Assembly: GCA_002189035.1 (NCBI GenBank)
Contig: NEEC01000014.1
Span: 312,501-376,500, forward strand
Length of the DNA: 64,000 bases
Direction: 5' to 3'
Source: Utricularia gibba
Lineage: Eukaryota; Streptophyta; Magnoliopsida; Lamiales; Lentibulariaceae
Part shown: positions 12,096 through 23,577 of the stretch, one piece after another
How positions within the stretch are numbered: the stretch's first letter is position 1
Layout of the letters: the number at the start of each line of letters is the position of its first letter
Notes under the pieces: model-generated
The model's database searches: none
Told to the model about the DNA's origin: nothing
What the model saw: the letters and a program-made list of their open reading frames with translations, nothing else
Program-made: the position numbers and the translations under genes

Positions 12096-13694
12096 ATGAA
12101 AGAGGGAGGCCGTTTCCCGTTAGCCGTCGTGCTCGTATCGTTGGTGGCGATGATCGGTATCATATCTCTAAATCGGAACCCGATATCGTTGCTATCCAAG
12201 TTTTACAGTTCTGGTACGCAGTGGCGGGAGTACACGCTCCGGGAAGCCGCGGCGTATGTCGCGAAGAACAACACGGTGATAGTGTGCGCAGTGGGCGAGG
12301 CGTATCTGCAGATCCTAAGCAACTGGTTGATCAGCCTTGCGAGACTCAACCATGTGGAAAAAGTTGTGGTGTTCGCTGAGGATTATCCGACGCTATACAC
12401 AGTCAACGCGAGGTGGCCTGGCCACGCCGTAATGGCGTCTCCGCCGCTGGAATCTGCAGCTAACAATTTTGGTTCTATGGTAATCGTTTCGATGACGTTA
12501 TTAGGGTTCATTTCCCTCGCTTTTCAGTTTTTTTTTTGTGGTTACATTTATTATCGATACAAACCTGTACTTGGCTTTCTGTTCTCGCCTGGTAACTATT
12601 AGGGTTTTCTTCCTGATAAAGGGATTTTACAATCTTACATCCAGAAGGCCGACCCATCTTCTTGAGGTACGCACCCTTTCTCTGGATGTGTTCGAGTTAA
12701 CCTATGTTAAGAAAGGGAGAAGAAACGGTTGTTTCTTCTATTCACTCGTCTACTCATCTCTCTATTGCTTCTACCTCTGTTACAATATTCTGACACGGAG
12801 GGATGCGGAATGTCCAGATCTTGGAGCTGGGGTACAATGTTCTGTACAACGACGTTGATACGGTCTGGATGAAGGATCCCTTTCCTTACTTCGAAGGATC
12901 GCACGATGCGTACTATGCGTATGATGGGGAAGACGTAAGTTCTTATCACACCGCACACAACGCTATCAGAATTCAAAAGCAAGCAAATTGAAAGCAGGAG
13001 TGTGTTCAAGTGTCAATTGAGTTGTACTGTGACTTAAAACCAAAAAGATTCTAAGACAAACATAGTAAACGAGGGGTGGATGAGTATTCCCAGTAAGGGT
13101 TTAATCTGAGTCCATCTTCCTTCTACTAGACTAGGGCACCCATTGTCGCCTGAAATTAAAAGCAACGTTAATTATGTTTAACGAAGATACTTAGCTTCTG
13201 CTCCTGAGATTGTTTGATCCTAAGAATTGTAGCTGCTTGATTTATCTGAGACCCACTCCGGGGGCAAAACTACTGATGCGCTCGTGGGCCGATCATATGA
13301 GGTCCCAGCCGTGGAGTCCAGGAGTGAATGATCAACCCCCTTTCAATTGGGCAATCAGTCAGACTCGTGGGAAGGTACCATCCCTTCCATCTTTTGCTCT
13401 GCCATTCCTGGTTATGGGATGCTGAGGCAAAGATATTTCAAGCCACAGGTTGACGATTACCTTCTTCCGAAGGCGGCGTTCCCCTCGGGGGCTGTCTACT
13501 TCGGAAACAAAAGCTGGGCTAACGAAACCAAGGGACAAAATGCCATCGTCCACAACAACTACATCGTCGGCAGAGATAACAAAATCCGGCGGTTCAAGGA
13601 CCATGGATTGTGGCTGGTAGACGAGCACTCCGATGAGTCCCCGCTCGGCAGACTCTGCCCAGAAAACCATAACCATTCCCTACGCTGTTTCTGA
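12096..13694 (+). CDS. RG-II xylosyltransferase-like glycosyltransferase (GT77), 5 exons
   Basis: Exons 12096-12479, 12622-12666 (a 45-nt micro-exon), 12818-12934, 13195-13374 and 13449-13694 keep a single frame and give about 323 residues. A short cytosolic N-terminus and a hydrophobic segment (residues about 7-28) predict a type II Golgi membrane protein. Family marks are FTSRRP-like NLTSRRPTHLLE, LGYNVLYNDVDTVW with the DxD metal-binding motif at residues 155-157, NCSCLIYLRPT, and the end block HNNYIVG...RRF...GLWLVDEH. These match the plant GT77 group of UDP-xylose:fucose alpha-1,3-xylosyltransferases that build rhamnogalacturonan II. It is shorter than usual (about 360), mainly in the loop before CSCLIYLRPT, where the exon 4 start is the least certain junction. 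The ATG at 12096 was chosen because upstream codons lack an ATG. Confidence 0.8.
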
Positions 13695-14589
13695 AATTCA
13701 AACAAAACACTGTTGCTTACATTCATGCTTGTATTGAAGAGAAAGATGTTGTGAGGACTTATCTCATTTCGAAATAAAATCATATATTACAAAACATGAA
13801 CCGGGGTCTGTTTCGAAATTTGTGATTTTATATGCTTTTGATTTTAATAAATGAGCAAATTTTCAACCTAGAGTGGCATTTGACAACAGATTTTAAAAGT
13901 TTTTTAACATATAAAACACTAAAAACATAGTACATATGTCGATTATAGAGAATTGATTTTCGAGAGAATGGTGAGATTTGAATTGAATACAAACTATCAC
14001 AATTTTGTAAACGAATTTGTAAAAGTAAATAGCAGTAGAAACGTAAATGATAAAATTTGAATAAAAAAATTGTAATATAAACAACAGAAGTTATTTTAAA
14101 CAATGTATTTTAAATAAAAGAGTTATCACTGGAATAAATCCTACACAACTATGTTGTTGTATTTACTCTATTCTCTTATCTTATTGAATACTCGGTTATG
14201 GAAATAATTAATTGTTTACCTTCCTTTACATTTTCTTGTAAAGAGGCATAGGAATTGTAAGGATCTTTCACATTTATATGTGTTAAGATCAAAGTTTTAT
14301 GTGATGGTGTGTTTGGAAGTCTGATCAAAAAACAAGGTTAAGGGAGACATGCTGATTTTACGTGGAAACCCCAAACAGGAGAAAACCACGGGGCAATGAA
14401 GCCATCCACTAGTGTGAAGGAGGAGTCTGTAAGTTACAGTACACGGAGATAAGATGATCAAGAAGAAGAAGAAATTTAAACAGCATTAAGTTCTTGAAAA
14501 AGACGTCTCATCTTCCATGTGTGTCTTGTTATGTGAGATAGATTTTATGTCATTGTCGAGCTAAATTATGATAGCCCAAGTTGTAGCAA
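13695..14589. other. Intergenic, AT-rich
   Basis: 3' flank of the glycosyltransferase gene. Positions 14340-14400 contain a retroelement-like block (TTACGTGGAAACCCC...). No gene is seen. Confidence 0.4.
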
Positions 14590-15425
14590 ATTGAAGACAT
14601 AGACCCAACAGGAATTGCCAGATATAGCTTCCCCTTGGACGAATGAGAAGATAAGAAATTCTGCTATTGTTATTCTCATGGTCGAATTGTGCATGTGTAT
14701 CTAAGTATTATCAATGACCAAGTGGTTTAAATATGAGATCAGTATCTGTCCATTAACTTGAAATACGATCACAAACAAAACATTATGAATCTCGAACCAA
14801 AAGGATGTGAGTTAGTGCTTTCCAACTTACTCTTTTTCAAAACTCATACGCAATGATCCACTAATCATAAATCTTAAATAAAAGGTTGTTAAAAAAAGAT
14901 TGTAATGTATTCACATTAAAACATACGAAAATTAATCAAATTCAAAGAATAAATAGAAAGCAACTAATAAAAAGTAGAGGTGTGAGTCTCCCAACCTAGA
15001 AACAAAAGCTTTTAGCCGTGAATAGTCATACAAAACAAGAAACTGAAATCAAAATTGAAGTTAGAGCGAAGAAAGAGAAAAATCGTGATGAGATAAAAAA
15101 AAGTCTAAACTAAAACTTGAATGAAAATTCTGTGTCATTTGAACTTGGTGACCCTCTAATTCTACTATGATCTTGAGTGTTTTGAAAGGGAGCTGTTGTT
15201 TTGATATCGTGGTACTCATGTTTTATTCTGCCAGTCACTCTTATATTTCACATGTCAATGTTCATCATTAAGCGTCTGCATTTTTCCGAAAATCAAGAAG
15301 AATGCCACACGGGGAAAATCTAAATTATGGCTTTGTGCTCCCTCTTTTCTCATGTTTCTGCCACATGTTACCTCTTTGCTCCTCTTTCTGCCTCTAGCAA
15401 TACTTAAACAAAATTAAACTAAAAT
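14590..15425. repeat. Dispersed repeat R1, copy 1
   Basis: This is collinear with 35060-35840. Shared blocks include the region around ATGTGTA followed by TCAATGACC, the pair AAAGATTGTAAT, the CAGTCTCCCAACCTA-like block, and the final CTCTTTTCT...CCTCT...CA. Coding potential is absent; it could be LTR or other non-coding transposon sequence. Confidence 0.6.
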
Positions 15426-15619
15426 TATTTCAGTTTGTGAACGATTAGGGCTTTCAAAGAGTTGAGTAAAAATAGTTTCTTTTTACATATAATGTAAAAA
15501 AATATTTCATTATTTAAGTCAGTATTATGCCAAATGTATAATGAAGATAATATTTAGTTTTAACTAAAATATGCTCGAGGTACTCATCAACGTCTCCCAA
15601 CAAAGAGAAAAATCATGAA

Positions 15620-16640
15620 TCAGCCAAGTCTCCAAATGTGTGTTGTACCAATGATGGGAACTCTAATCCTTATTGAAATTTAGGATCCGATAGATCGGAC
15701 GAGCACACACGTAAACCCCAAATACATAAGAAACGTGGATCACATTATAAAAGATTAGGTACAACCGATTACTTGTAATGTGTAGTTTCTTATATACTTA
15801 GCTATTTTACTTTCATTTTCCGATTTGAGATTGTGTATTTTAACACCCGCTCTCAAGTCGAACTGGTCTTCAATCCAATTAAGACTTTTTTTTTGTTTTT
15901 TTTATGTGATTATAGGTAGTACTCGAGTTATAGTTCGATGTAATTTATATCGTCTAAGCCCAATACATCTCCTTATTTCTTTTCTTAACCAGACCTCAGA
16001 TTAATATGAAACCCATCTTGGCCACTCAAGTCGTGCCATGAGGCAAACGCTTTGATACCATATTAAAATTCAAGATCCGATGGATCAGGAGAGCATACAC
16101 GTAAAACCCAAATACATAAAAAATGTAGATTACATTAAAAAAAATTAAACCCGACCGATTATTTATGATGTGTAGCTTTTTATATACTTAATTATTCCAC
16201 TTTCATTTTTCAATGTGAGATTGTGTATTCTAACAATCCTGAAACTGCAATACCTTCTCTTGTCAACCAACCTGTAAGTCTTATTTGTCTTGCAGCCCCA
16301 CTGCTACCGGTACCACCAGAACCGTTGCCTTTACATTGGACGCTGGTGCTTTCATAATGTTGCTGGGTTTCCCCTTCCTGTAATACCTTGTCATCTCTCC
16401 ATTCAACTTCCAGCAACTGGCTGTTCAAACCTGATTGATGGGTATCCTTTTCTAAAAGCAAAACTAATCCTCAATTCCAATCCTGTTCCTCCATAAGGAC
16501 CACCAGCGACAGGTACTGTTATCAGTGTGATTGCACCGAATAGCAACGACGACAAGTGGGCGTTTATCTTCTACGAATTCCTGACAGATGATCCCTTGTC
16601 TTCTTCAATGTCATGCCAGACCAATTAATTATGCTTCCTA
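15620..16640 (+). pseudogene. Phylloplanin-like pseudogene, split by a TRIM element
   Basis: Segments 15620-15670 and 16236-16640 align in order with the intact gene at 46734-47276. Shared blocks include TGTGTTGTA, GGGAACT, CTTGTCAACCAACCTGTAAG, CCAGCAACTGGCTG and CTTTTCTAAAAGCAAAACTA, continuing into the 3' flank (GACAAGTGGGCGTTT). The signal-peptide part is missing, a proline-rich stretch is deleted, and stops are present. The TRIM at 15671-16235 interrupts the homology exactly at its ATCCT target duplication. Confidence 0.85.
15671..16235 (-). mobile_element. TRIM (terminal-repeat retrotransposon in miniature)
   Basis: Two 175-bp direct repeats (15671-15845 and 16061-16235) flank 215 bp of non-coding DNA. 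On the minus strand the LTRs start TGTTAGAATACACAATCTC / TGTTAAAATACACAATCTC. A primer site TGGTATCAAAGCG (16048-16060) directly abuts one LTR and a purine tract (15846-15858) abuts the other. The 5-bp target duplication is ATCCT (15666-15670 and 16236-16240). It has no coding capacity, as expected for a TRIM, and would depend on enzymes from another element. Confidence 0.92.
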
Positions 16641-16770
16641 GGTTTAAAGAACTAACTCAAGTTTTTGCGCATCCTTCCAATATAAATTAGAATGGTCTCA
16701 AGCAATAAGCATACTCCATCATATCAGCACTTTTAACACATTTGCTACATCATTAGAAAACTTGATGCAT

Positions 16771-17941
16771 TGATAAATGAAAAATTTGAAAGTGTCATAA
16801 AAATAAAAAATTCTTCTACCAAATAAATTTATAAACTTAATTCACAATCAATCATAAATAAATACGAATATAATGGATTAGAATCTAACACAATGAGTAT
16901 TGTGCTTATCGTATGAAGGTTGACATATTTTGTTTTGTCACGATCGAAGATTAAGTCTAAGTTTACATTAAAATAATTCGATGATAAGATGCAGTAAAGT
17001 AACAAACGGGTCAAATCAAATCTTTGTCTAAAATAAAACAATATGATGTTTTAAGGCTTTCAGGGATAATATGCTCATTACTATTTTTGTCCCATTTCAA
17101 TCAAAATCATTTCTAATCAAACAAAAGTTCAAGTTTATTCAAACTCTTTTCTTCTCCTAATCTTTGATCTATATTTAATTAAACTTGGTCTATAATGAAT
17201 ATACCACTAATTTCCCCTCTTGAATTTATCCGAGTTTGTTAAAAAACTAATGTGATTAAGTAGTTAATATAGTTTAAAGAACAATAAACATGTTTATTCT
17301 TTTTTATCCTAAGGAACCATTTGGTGCTTAGCTACTCATGTAGAAAAAAAAAAAACTAACACATAAAACATTATCATTTACATATTCATGTCACAACTCA
17401 ACAAAGAAGATAAAAGTAACTAAAATGTAGATAATCCATTGTAGAATGTTGAATATTTGCAGTCTACTCATGACTAGAAGTAGTGTTCATAAATAAAAGA
17501 AGTCTTCAAAAATAAACTCAGTTCTTGTATTAGTCCTCTTCATCCCTTCTTCTACGATTTTCTTCCCAAATCTCCTTCTCTCCCTTGTGTTGTGTGTTTT
17601 GCCAAAAGGGAGGCATTTTTCTCTCTCCCTCATCTTGTACAAAATCTTTCTTTTACCCCTCTTGGTATTTGATGTACTTCATTTCAGCTTTTATTCCTAT
17701 TTTCTATCATCTTCACTATTTACTTTCACCTCCTTAGGATTTACACTGCTGAAAACATTGCTCAAAAAAGTGATTAAAACAAATATTGGAGCTAAATCTA
17801 AGATGTACTCTCAATTTGGAATAAAATATCTACACAACACTACTAATCATGAAAATTCATAAATATTTAATAAAATCCTAATTTTATAATATAATATTAA
17901 TCATTTTCTAATCCTAAAATACTAAAAAATATGTATTATTA
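16771..17941 (-). mobile_element. Solo LTR, TGATAA...TTATCA family, copy 2
   Basis: This 1171-bp segment starts TGATAAATGA and ends ATTATTA (a degenerate TTATCA). It is flanked by TGCAT on both sides (16766-16770 and 17942-17946). It is homologous to 27231-28424 and, inverted, to 658-1484. No internal element sequence is attached. Confidence 0.8.
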
Positions 17942-17946
17942 TGCAT

Positions 17947-19603
17947 AAACTTGTGTAAGTGTGATCAATAGCATCAAACTCATTCAAAGCAATATCTTGT
18001 TTTTCCATGATTAGATTGGTTTGGTTCTCGGCTAGAAGTTTCCTTAATTTAGCTGCTTGTCTCACTTTATTTCGATTCCTCCCAATAACCCTCTCGATTT
18101 CTATGTTGAAATCAATATCTTCTGTCAAGAAGAATGCAAATGTATCAACTAGAAATTCACAACCATTTAGTGTAGCTCTCTACCAATAATGCCAATTTGA
18201 TAAATGAAGAATTCTAATTGCCAAATAATTAAATTCTTGAATCAAAATTATTTTTTAAATCTCGATTCTCAATCAAACTCAACTCAAATGAGACAAAGTG
18301 GAATCGGTGTCAAACACAAAGAGTCTACTACTTCATGTATGAAAGTTTTAGGTTCTCCATCAAACTCAACACAAATGAGACAGTAGAGTGAAATCAGTGT
18401 CAAACACAAAGACCCTACTGCTTGGTGTTTGAAAGTTCATGTATTTGGATGGGATAATCGATTTTAAATCTCAACAAAAACTAATAAAACTCGAATAACA
18501 ATCATTAACGCAAAAGTAATGAATAGGATAACTTAAATGTTAACTCCAATATATCAAAGGTAATGCCTCACTGTTTCAAGGGTAGTGTGCCAATAAAATG
18601 TTATACTAACCTTCATGAAAATCTAACTTCTCCACAATCCTTGATACCTGCTCAACGGATTGAATCTAATGGTTATGCACAATGAAGCACAGTGATATGC
18701 AATGGATACAATTCATGTGTATAAATAAAGACTCATTTGTAATATGGATTAAAAGAAAAACACCCTATACCATATCTTTCTTCCATATCCCTTATACAAA
18801 TCTATCAAAAATTTATAACACAACTCTTCCACACCACACTCATACTAAACTCACCGAAACTCTTCACTTTTTTCATCATTCGTAACATGCTCAATTGCAG
18901 TTTTTCAAGAGACTAAGGAATGTTGGCCGATTAACTCTGACTCCACGGCCCGTTTGGTGAGCAACACCATCCACATCCAAGCGCTCGATACTAATGTTTT
19001 TGCTGATGTCAAGGTAGGAATGGAGCAGTAATTAAAGCCCAAGGTAAAGGAAAGGTACATATCCAAACTCCACTTATCCTGTGAAGATGATTGATGAAAC
19101 CTGAACATGATGTACTCATCTACCGATTTTTTTCTATTTTGTTTTAATGAATCGAAATCATGCTTTCAATAAAATCTGTAAACAAGGTAAATGAAAGTAG
19201 TAATTCCACTTATTGAAATGAAGCCAACATCAACGATTTTCCACTTCCCTATGGTTTTCTTGTTTTAGATCTACCTCAAGATCGCGTACTAATCCTTGAT
19301 TTTATCCTCCAATGTGTGGTCACATATGAAAATAAAATGAACGTGTTTTTTCTTACTCTCCCCCGTTTGGCGTACCGAGTGAATTGCTCACTAAAATGTG
19401 ATGTAACATGGAGGAAAATTAACATCGATAATTTGTGTTCACGTAAAGGAAAACTTGAGCAGACATCAAAATCATGATTCAAATTGCAATAATGACGACT
19501 CGAACACAAACCTTATTTTTCTTCAACATCAAACGTCATGCAAAGAAAAGATTCACGCTCAGTATTAAAACTTTTTGCCTAGTGCCCCATTAACTACCTG
19601 GAA
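17947..19603. other. Intergenic, AT-rich, with a short tandem repeat
   Basis: Only the duplication at 18271-18445 stands out. No gene is recognised. Confidence 0.4.
18271..18445. repeat. Tandem duplication of about 87 bp
   Basis: Units 18271-18357 and 18359-18445 share ATCAAACTCAAC, CAAATGAGACA, GTGTCAAACACAAAGA and TGAAAGTT in the same order, with scattered substitutions. Confidence 0.75.
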
Positions 19604-20727
19604 TTAGTACATAATCCAATGTTCACCGTGGACGACAGCACGGAGTCCATGATTCTTAGCAAAAAGATTCACGGCTCTTTTCACACCGTACATGACAACA
19701 TCGTGGCCAAAGAGGATGCCTCCAGGACGCAGTATCTATTGGGAAAAAGAGAGTTCGAACAAGCTTTAGTTTATAACCATTGTAAAGCACAAAAGCTATT
19801 GTAACTGGTACCGTTGCACAATCGTTACCCATTCAATTTTTCTAACACCACCAAATCAAAAAATACCTAGAATAGATTGACAGGTTTAGTTTCTACGGCT
19901 CTCGCTCTCAAGCCGAGTATTAATAAGGAAATATGTGATGCTATACACAAATTATGATATTATTAATCTTTCTTTCATAAATTTAAAATCCTCCGTAGGG
20001 ATGATAGCGCATCCAGTTTGGTGAAGTACCTTGTAGGCGTTGTTGATGTCATCCCAGGCGGAATGGAAGTCATGGGCACCATCGATCTCGATTAGGTCAG
20101 CGTAAATACCCCAGCTACAGAGAGCATCGAGGGCACTGGTGGAAGAGAAGGGTAAGAATATGATGTTTTCAGTGGCATTGGCGAGGGCGACATTCAGCAT
20201 ATACTGGTGGAGCAGAATGCTGTCCCCGTTGAGCATCTTTATAGGGGGGCCATGGCCCCTATCACTGTACAACGGCCAACCGCGGAAGTGGTCAATGCAG
20301 ATGATTTGAGTGTCGAGACCGAGTTTCCGGGTGACGTCCGCCATGTGTGTTGCGGATCCCCGAGAAAGGACCCGATTTCTATTATGACCTTGGGCTTTAC
20401 CTTGTTTATCAGATGCTCGAACACGGGGTTGTTGGAGCCCCATATTACCTTCCAATCAGTCCGCAGGTGAGGCTTCAAGTGTGGGGGCGGGAAGTTGTGC
20501 CAAGGAGATTCGCCTTGGAAAACCTTTTCCATTATTTTTTGACGCTCGGTCCCGCTGGGGACGGCGCTGGCGCAGTCGATATACCCGAAATCCTCATGAT
20601 CCTCAATGAAAGCGACAGAGCTTTGAGGAGTGGTTTGGTAATGGGAGACGTATCCCAGTGCAAAGGCTGTGAGAACGAGGATGACCAATAAAGCCGGCCA
20701 TGCAACTGCCCTTGTTTCCTCTTTCAT
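19604..20727 (-). pseudogene. Membrane-anchored SAM-dependent methyltransferase-like gene, 2 exons, one frameshift
   Basis: Exon 1 (20727-20030) begins with an N-terminal anchor (residues about 8-28) and reaches the SAM-binding motif VIIEIGSFLG. There the frame breaks at about 20355-20365: one base is missing in the GGGG/GATCC stretch, and SATHMADV continues in the next frame. The rest (IICIDHFRGWP, DLIEIDGAHDF) is intact. A donor after NNAYK (GT at 20029-20028) pairs with an acceptor TAG before 19735. Exon 2 (19735-19604) gives ILRPGGILFGHD...HWIMY and stops. With the frame repaired the protein would be about 276 residues. TATAAATA at 20777-20770 lies about 45 bp before the ATG. The substrate is unknown. 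Either a young pseudogene or a base error; everything else looks functional. Confidence 0.7.
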
Positions 20728-20769
20728 TTCTCTTCTTCTTGTTGTTCCTTGAAATAAATGACAGGGATA

Positions 20770-20777
20770 TATTTATA
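20770..20777 (-). promoter_or_regulatory. TATA box of the methyltransferase-like gene
   Basis: TATAAATA on the minus strand, about 45 bp upstream of the ATG at 20727. Confidence 0.5.
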
Positions 20778-22191
20778 GTCAAAGTGTCCTAGCTGATCCG
20801 TCCCTCCACCATTGATTTAAGTAAGGTGTTAATTATCTAAATAGTCAACGAATGGGCTTCTTGCACTAGATATTTGCATGCACGATGAATTTCAACGATC
20901 TGGTAATAATTGTGCATTATTAGGTAAGTTAGTTGAGTGCATTGGATGCCCTAACATTCCTGGCCCAGTGTACTCTTTTTGGGATTTGTGATGTTAAGAG
21001 TCCTTTATTTTTGTGCGGTACGACTTCAGAAATATACCGTAGAAGCGCCGTTCAGAAGGGTATGGTACTATAGGAGTTGAGACTTTGAGAAATACAAGGA
21101 AAATAAGAAGTAAATTCAAAATAATGTTTAAATAGGAGGCAGAATGCAAATTATATGTATTTGCAAAACATTTGTTTTTTTTTTTGTGTAATTGGAAGTT
21201 GATTTTTTATTTTTTTATTTTTTTTATCAGTTAAAGTTGGTTCTATTATGTATCAAAATCAAGATCATCTTTTAAAATTAATTATTAAAATAATTGATGA
21301 CATATATTTTTTTATTAATATGGATTATAAAATTAACACTATTATCGACTAAATTGAATGGTGTGGAACATGAGGAAATTTACAATATGGGTTAAGTCAA
21401 ATATTCTTAGTCCACATTCAAAATTTACAAAAGTTGAATGACCGGATTATCTTCATTTTATATGCAAAAATGATGTGGAAAATGAGGAAAGGGGCACATA
21501 CAAGACAAGAAAAAAAGTTCATTCTTTTTCAAGAGTAAGAAAAATGTTGTTAAGACAAAAGAAAGAAAATCACATACTATAAAAAGGAATACAATAATAT
21601 CTTGGAGATAAGACAAGAGAAAAGGAAACAATCTCCAACACACTTCAAAGTAGCAAGGGGGAAGCAAAATTTTTAAACCAAAAAACCCAAAGGATTCATA
21701 GAGTAACAAAACAAGGAAGAAGAAGCTAGAAGTGAAGAGGCATACTAAGCCCTCTCTGTGACATTGTTCTAAGTTAGAGATGGTAACCACCGAACATAAT
21801 TGAAATTTAGTTTTTCATTTTGAAGTCTATCACTAATTGCCAGTGTTTTCTTTTTAACCTTGAACGTGATTATGAAAATGCTCATACTTACAGTTTATGA
21901 AGTGGAAATCATTGATTTTATATGGGTGGTTAGAGGTAAGTGGTATCTTAAGGCAAACCAATCTGATGCAGTAATTTTGGTTCCTATTTTTGTTGGTATT
22001 GGTTTTTTGGTTCTCACTTTACTATGTTTCCGGTAGACTTAATAGGTAGTCCAATTTGAAGGTAAACTAAAAAATTGAGATGAGTATATTACACTTGGCA
22101 ACGCTGGCATCTAACATATATAAGGGTCTAGTTGATTATACTCAGTTGAGTACTGATTCTAGATTTCACGAGCAGTTGAGCTGGTCAGTAC
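20778..22191. other. Intergenic, AT-rich, no gene seen
   Basis: It contains poly-T runs near 21175-21230 and no convincing coding region. Confidence 0.4.
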
Positions 22192-22874
22192 TCAAGGCGT
22201 AATGGATCTATCAAGACTTGAGAATGTCACCACTTTTGCAACTTCCTTTATTATAAGTAATTCTTCATGCCTTGCTTGTACAACAACTATATATGTTGCA
22301 GGTTCAAGCACAGGGGAGTCGCTTTCTACAACATCCCAAAGCTTCATAGCTCCTAGGTAGATGCATATATAAAATTCCCAGACGACGTAGTTTGCCCCCA
22401 TCAAATTTCCACACTGCGCTGGATGAGGTTGCATCCATAAATAAGAGTTGCAGTGGACAAAAATTGCAAATGCGTGCTCTGATACCACTTGTTTGAACTA
22501 CAAGTTAGTGTGAAGCACACATATTGATGGTTGAGAAGAATGCTCTGACGGATGCTGGATGGTGAAGAAGACAGGAGCTCACAAAATGGCAGGGATGATG
22601 CTTTTTGGGATTTTGCAAAGATAATGTAAACTGAATGCAAATAGAATAAAACAGTTGTTATTTCCCTGATACCTTGAGTGCATGGAAAACACGAATTCAT
22701 ACAGATTGCAAGACTAACCAAGCAAACGAAACTGAAGGCAACAAACTTGTGACTCCTTGATACTGCTAGCATGACAAACTATGTTGTCATTAATAAAACT
22801 GATGAAGTACTTGTTTCCACCAAGGGATTCTCGATTCATAGAACCAGCGAATTTAAACAGACACACGATAATTA
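22192..22874 (-). mobile_element. Copia fragments: gag start, primer site, and integrase piece
   Basis: The minus strand carries a gag N-terminus with FDG/GANY-like NYVVWEFYICIYLGAMKLWD at about 22420-22310. A primer site TGGTATCAGAGC lies at 22487-22476 and probable LTR sequence starts at 22490. Further upstream (22740-22870) an integrase piece, SMNRESLGGNKYFISFIND, lies where an LTR should be. This is therefore a rearranged composite of at least two copia pieces. Confidence 0.7.
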
Positions 22875-23039
22875 AGGAAGACACAAATGAGTTGAGTTCA
22901 TGACTTGATAATGGGATCATTCCAATTAACCATGTTTTGTTGTTGTCTTCACATCTGTTGTACATGTGGTTATTAAAATAAACAATGACATAAAAAAATC
23001 TAAGAAATTTGATCAAGATTATGAATCACTAATCTCCAA

Positions 23040-23107
23040 TTTTATTTTAATATAAATATTTAGTAAAAGCAATTTTTTATAAGTAGCATGTATGATTAGC
23101 GCTTACC
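23040..23107. repeat. Copy of the PC-esterase gene 3' flank, located upstream of gene copy 1
   Basis: The block containing GCAATTTTTTATAAGTAGC and ATGTATGATTAGCG matches the DNA downstream of both PC-esterase genes (about 25503-25565 and 44697-44765). Its position just before gene copy 1 suggests a former tandem neighbour upstream. Confidence 0.65.
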
Positions 23108-23577
23108 TAATATAAATGCATTTTTAAAGCTTCCTCAAAATTTGTTCATTTTTTTCTGGAAATTTACCTAAAGTTTACTTTTTGAATCAAATCTGAAATC
23201 CGAAATTTTCTGGAATGAAATGAATCTTAAAATGGTTCCGCCAGTCATTGACAATTCGCTACTCACTCTATTTCTATAATGCGGTCTAATTATTTTAGTG
23301 CAGGTAACCCCTTAAAGTCAACTGCATGCCGCTTAAATTATTGTCCTAAGGACCGCGATTCGTCCATTTTAATGACAAAAAGGAAAGCTAAGCAGACAAA
23401 GTGACAAAAAAGTACATAACTTGGTAGGCTCGCTAGCACATCTACCCAACACAAGCAGAGAGCATATGAATTAACAATGGAAGCTATAAAATAGCGATAC
23501 TACAAATCCAGTTGTCTTAATCCTGATCTCGATTAAGCTGCATTAGGAGCTCATACTTCGGAGCTATTTCTAAGGTG

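Noticed and set aside
11133-18445. Repeat units considered as a CRISPR-like or satellite array
   Set aside because: Only two units each, imperfect and long; the organism is a plant.
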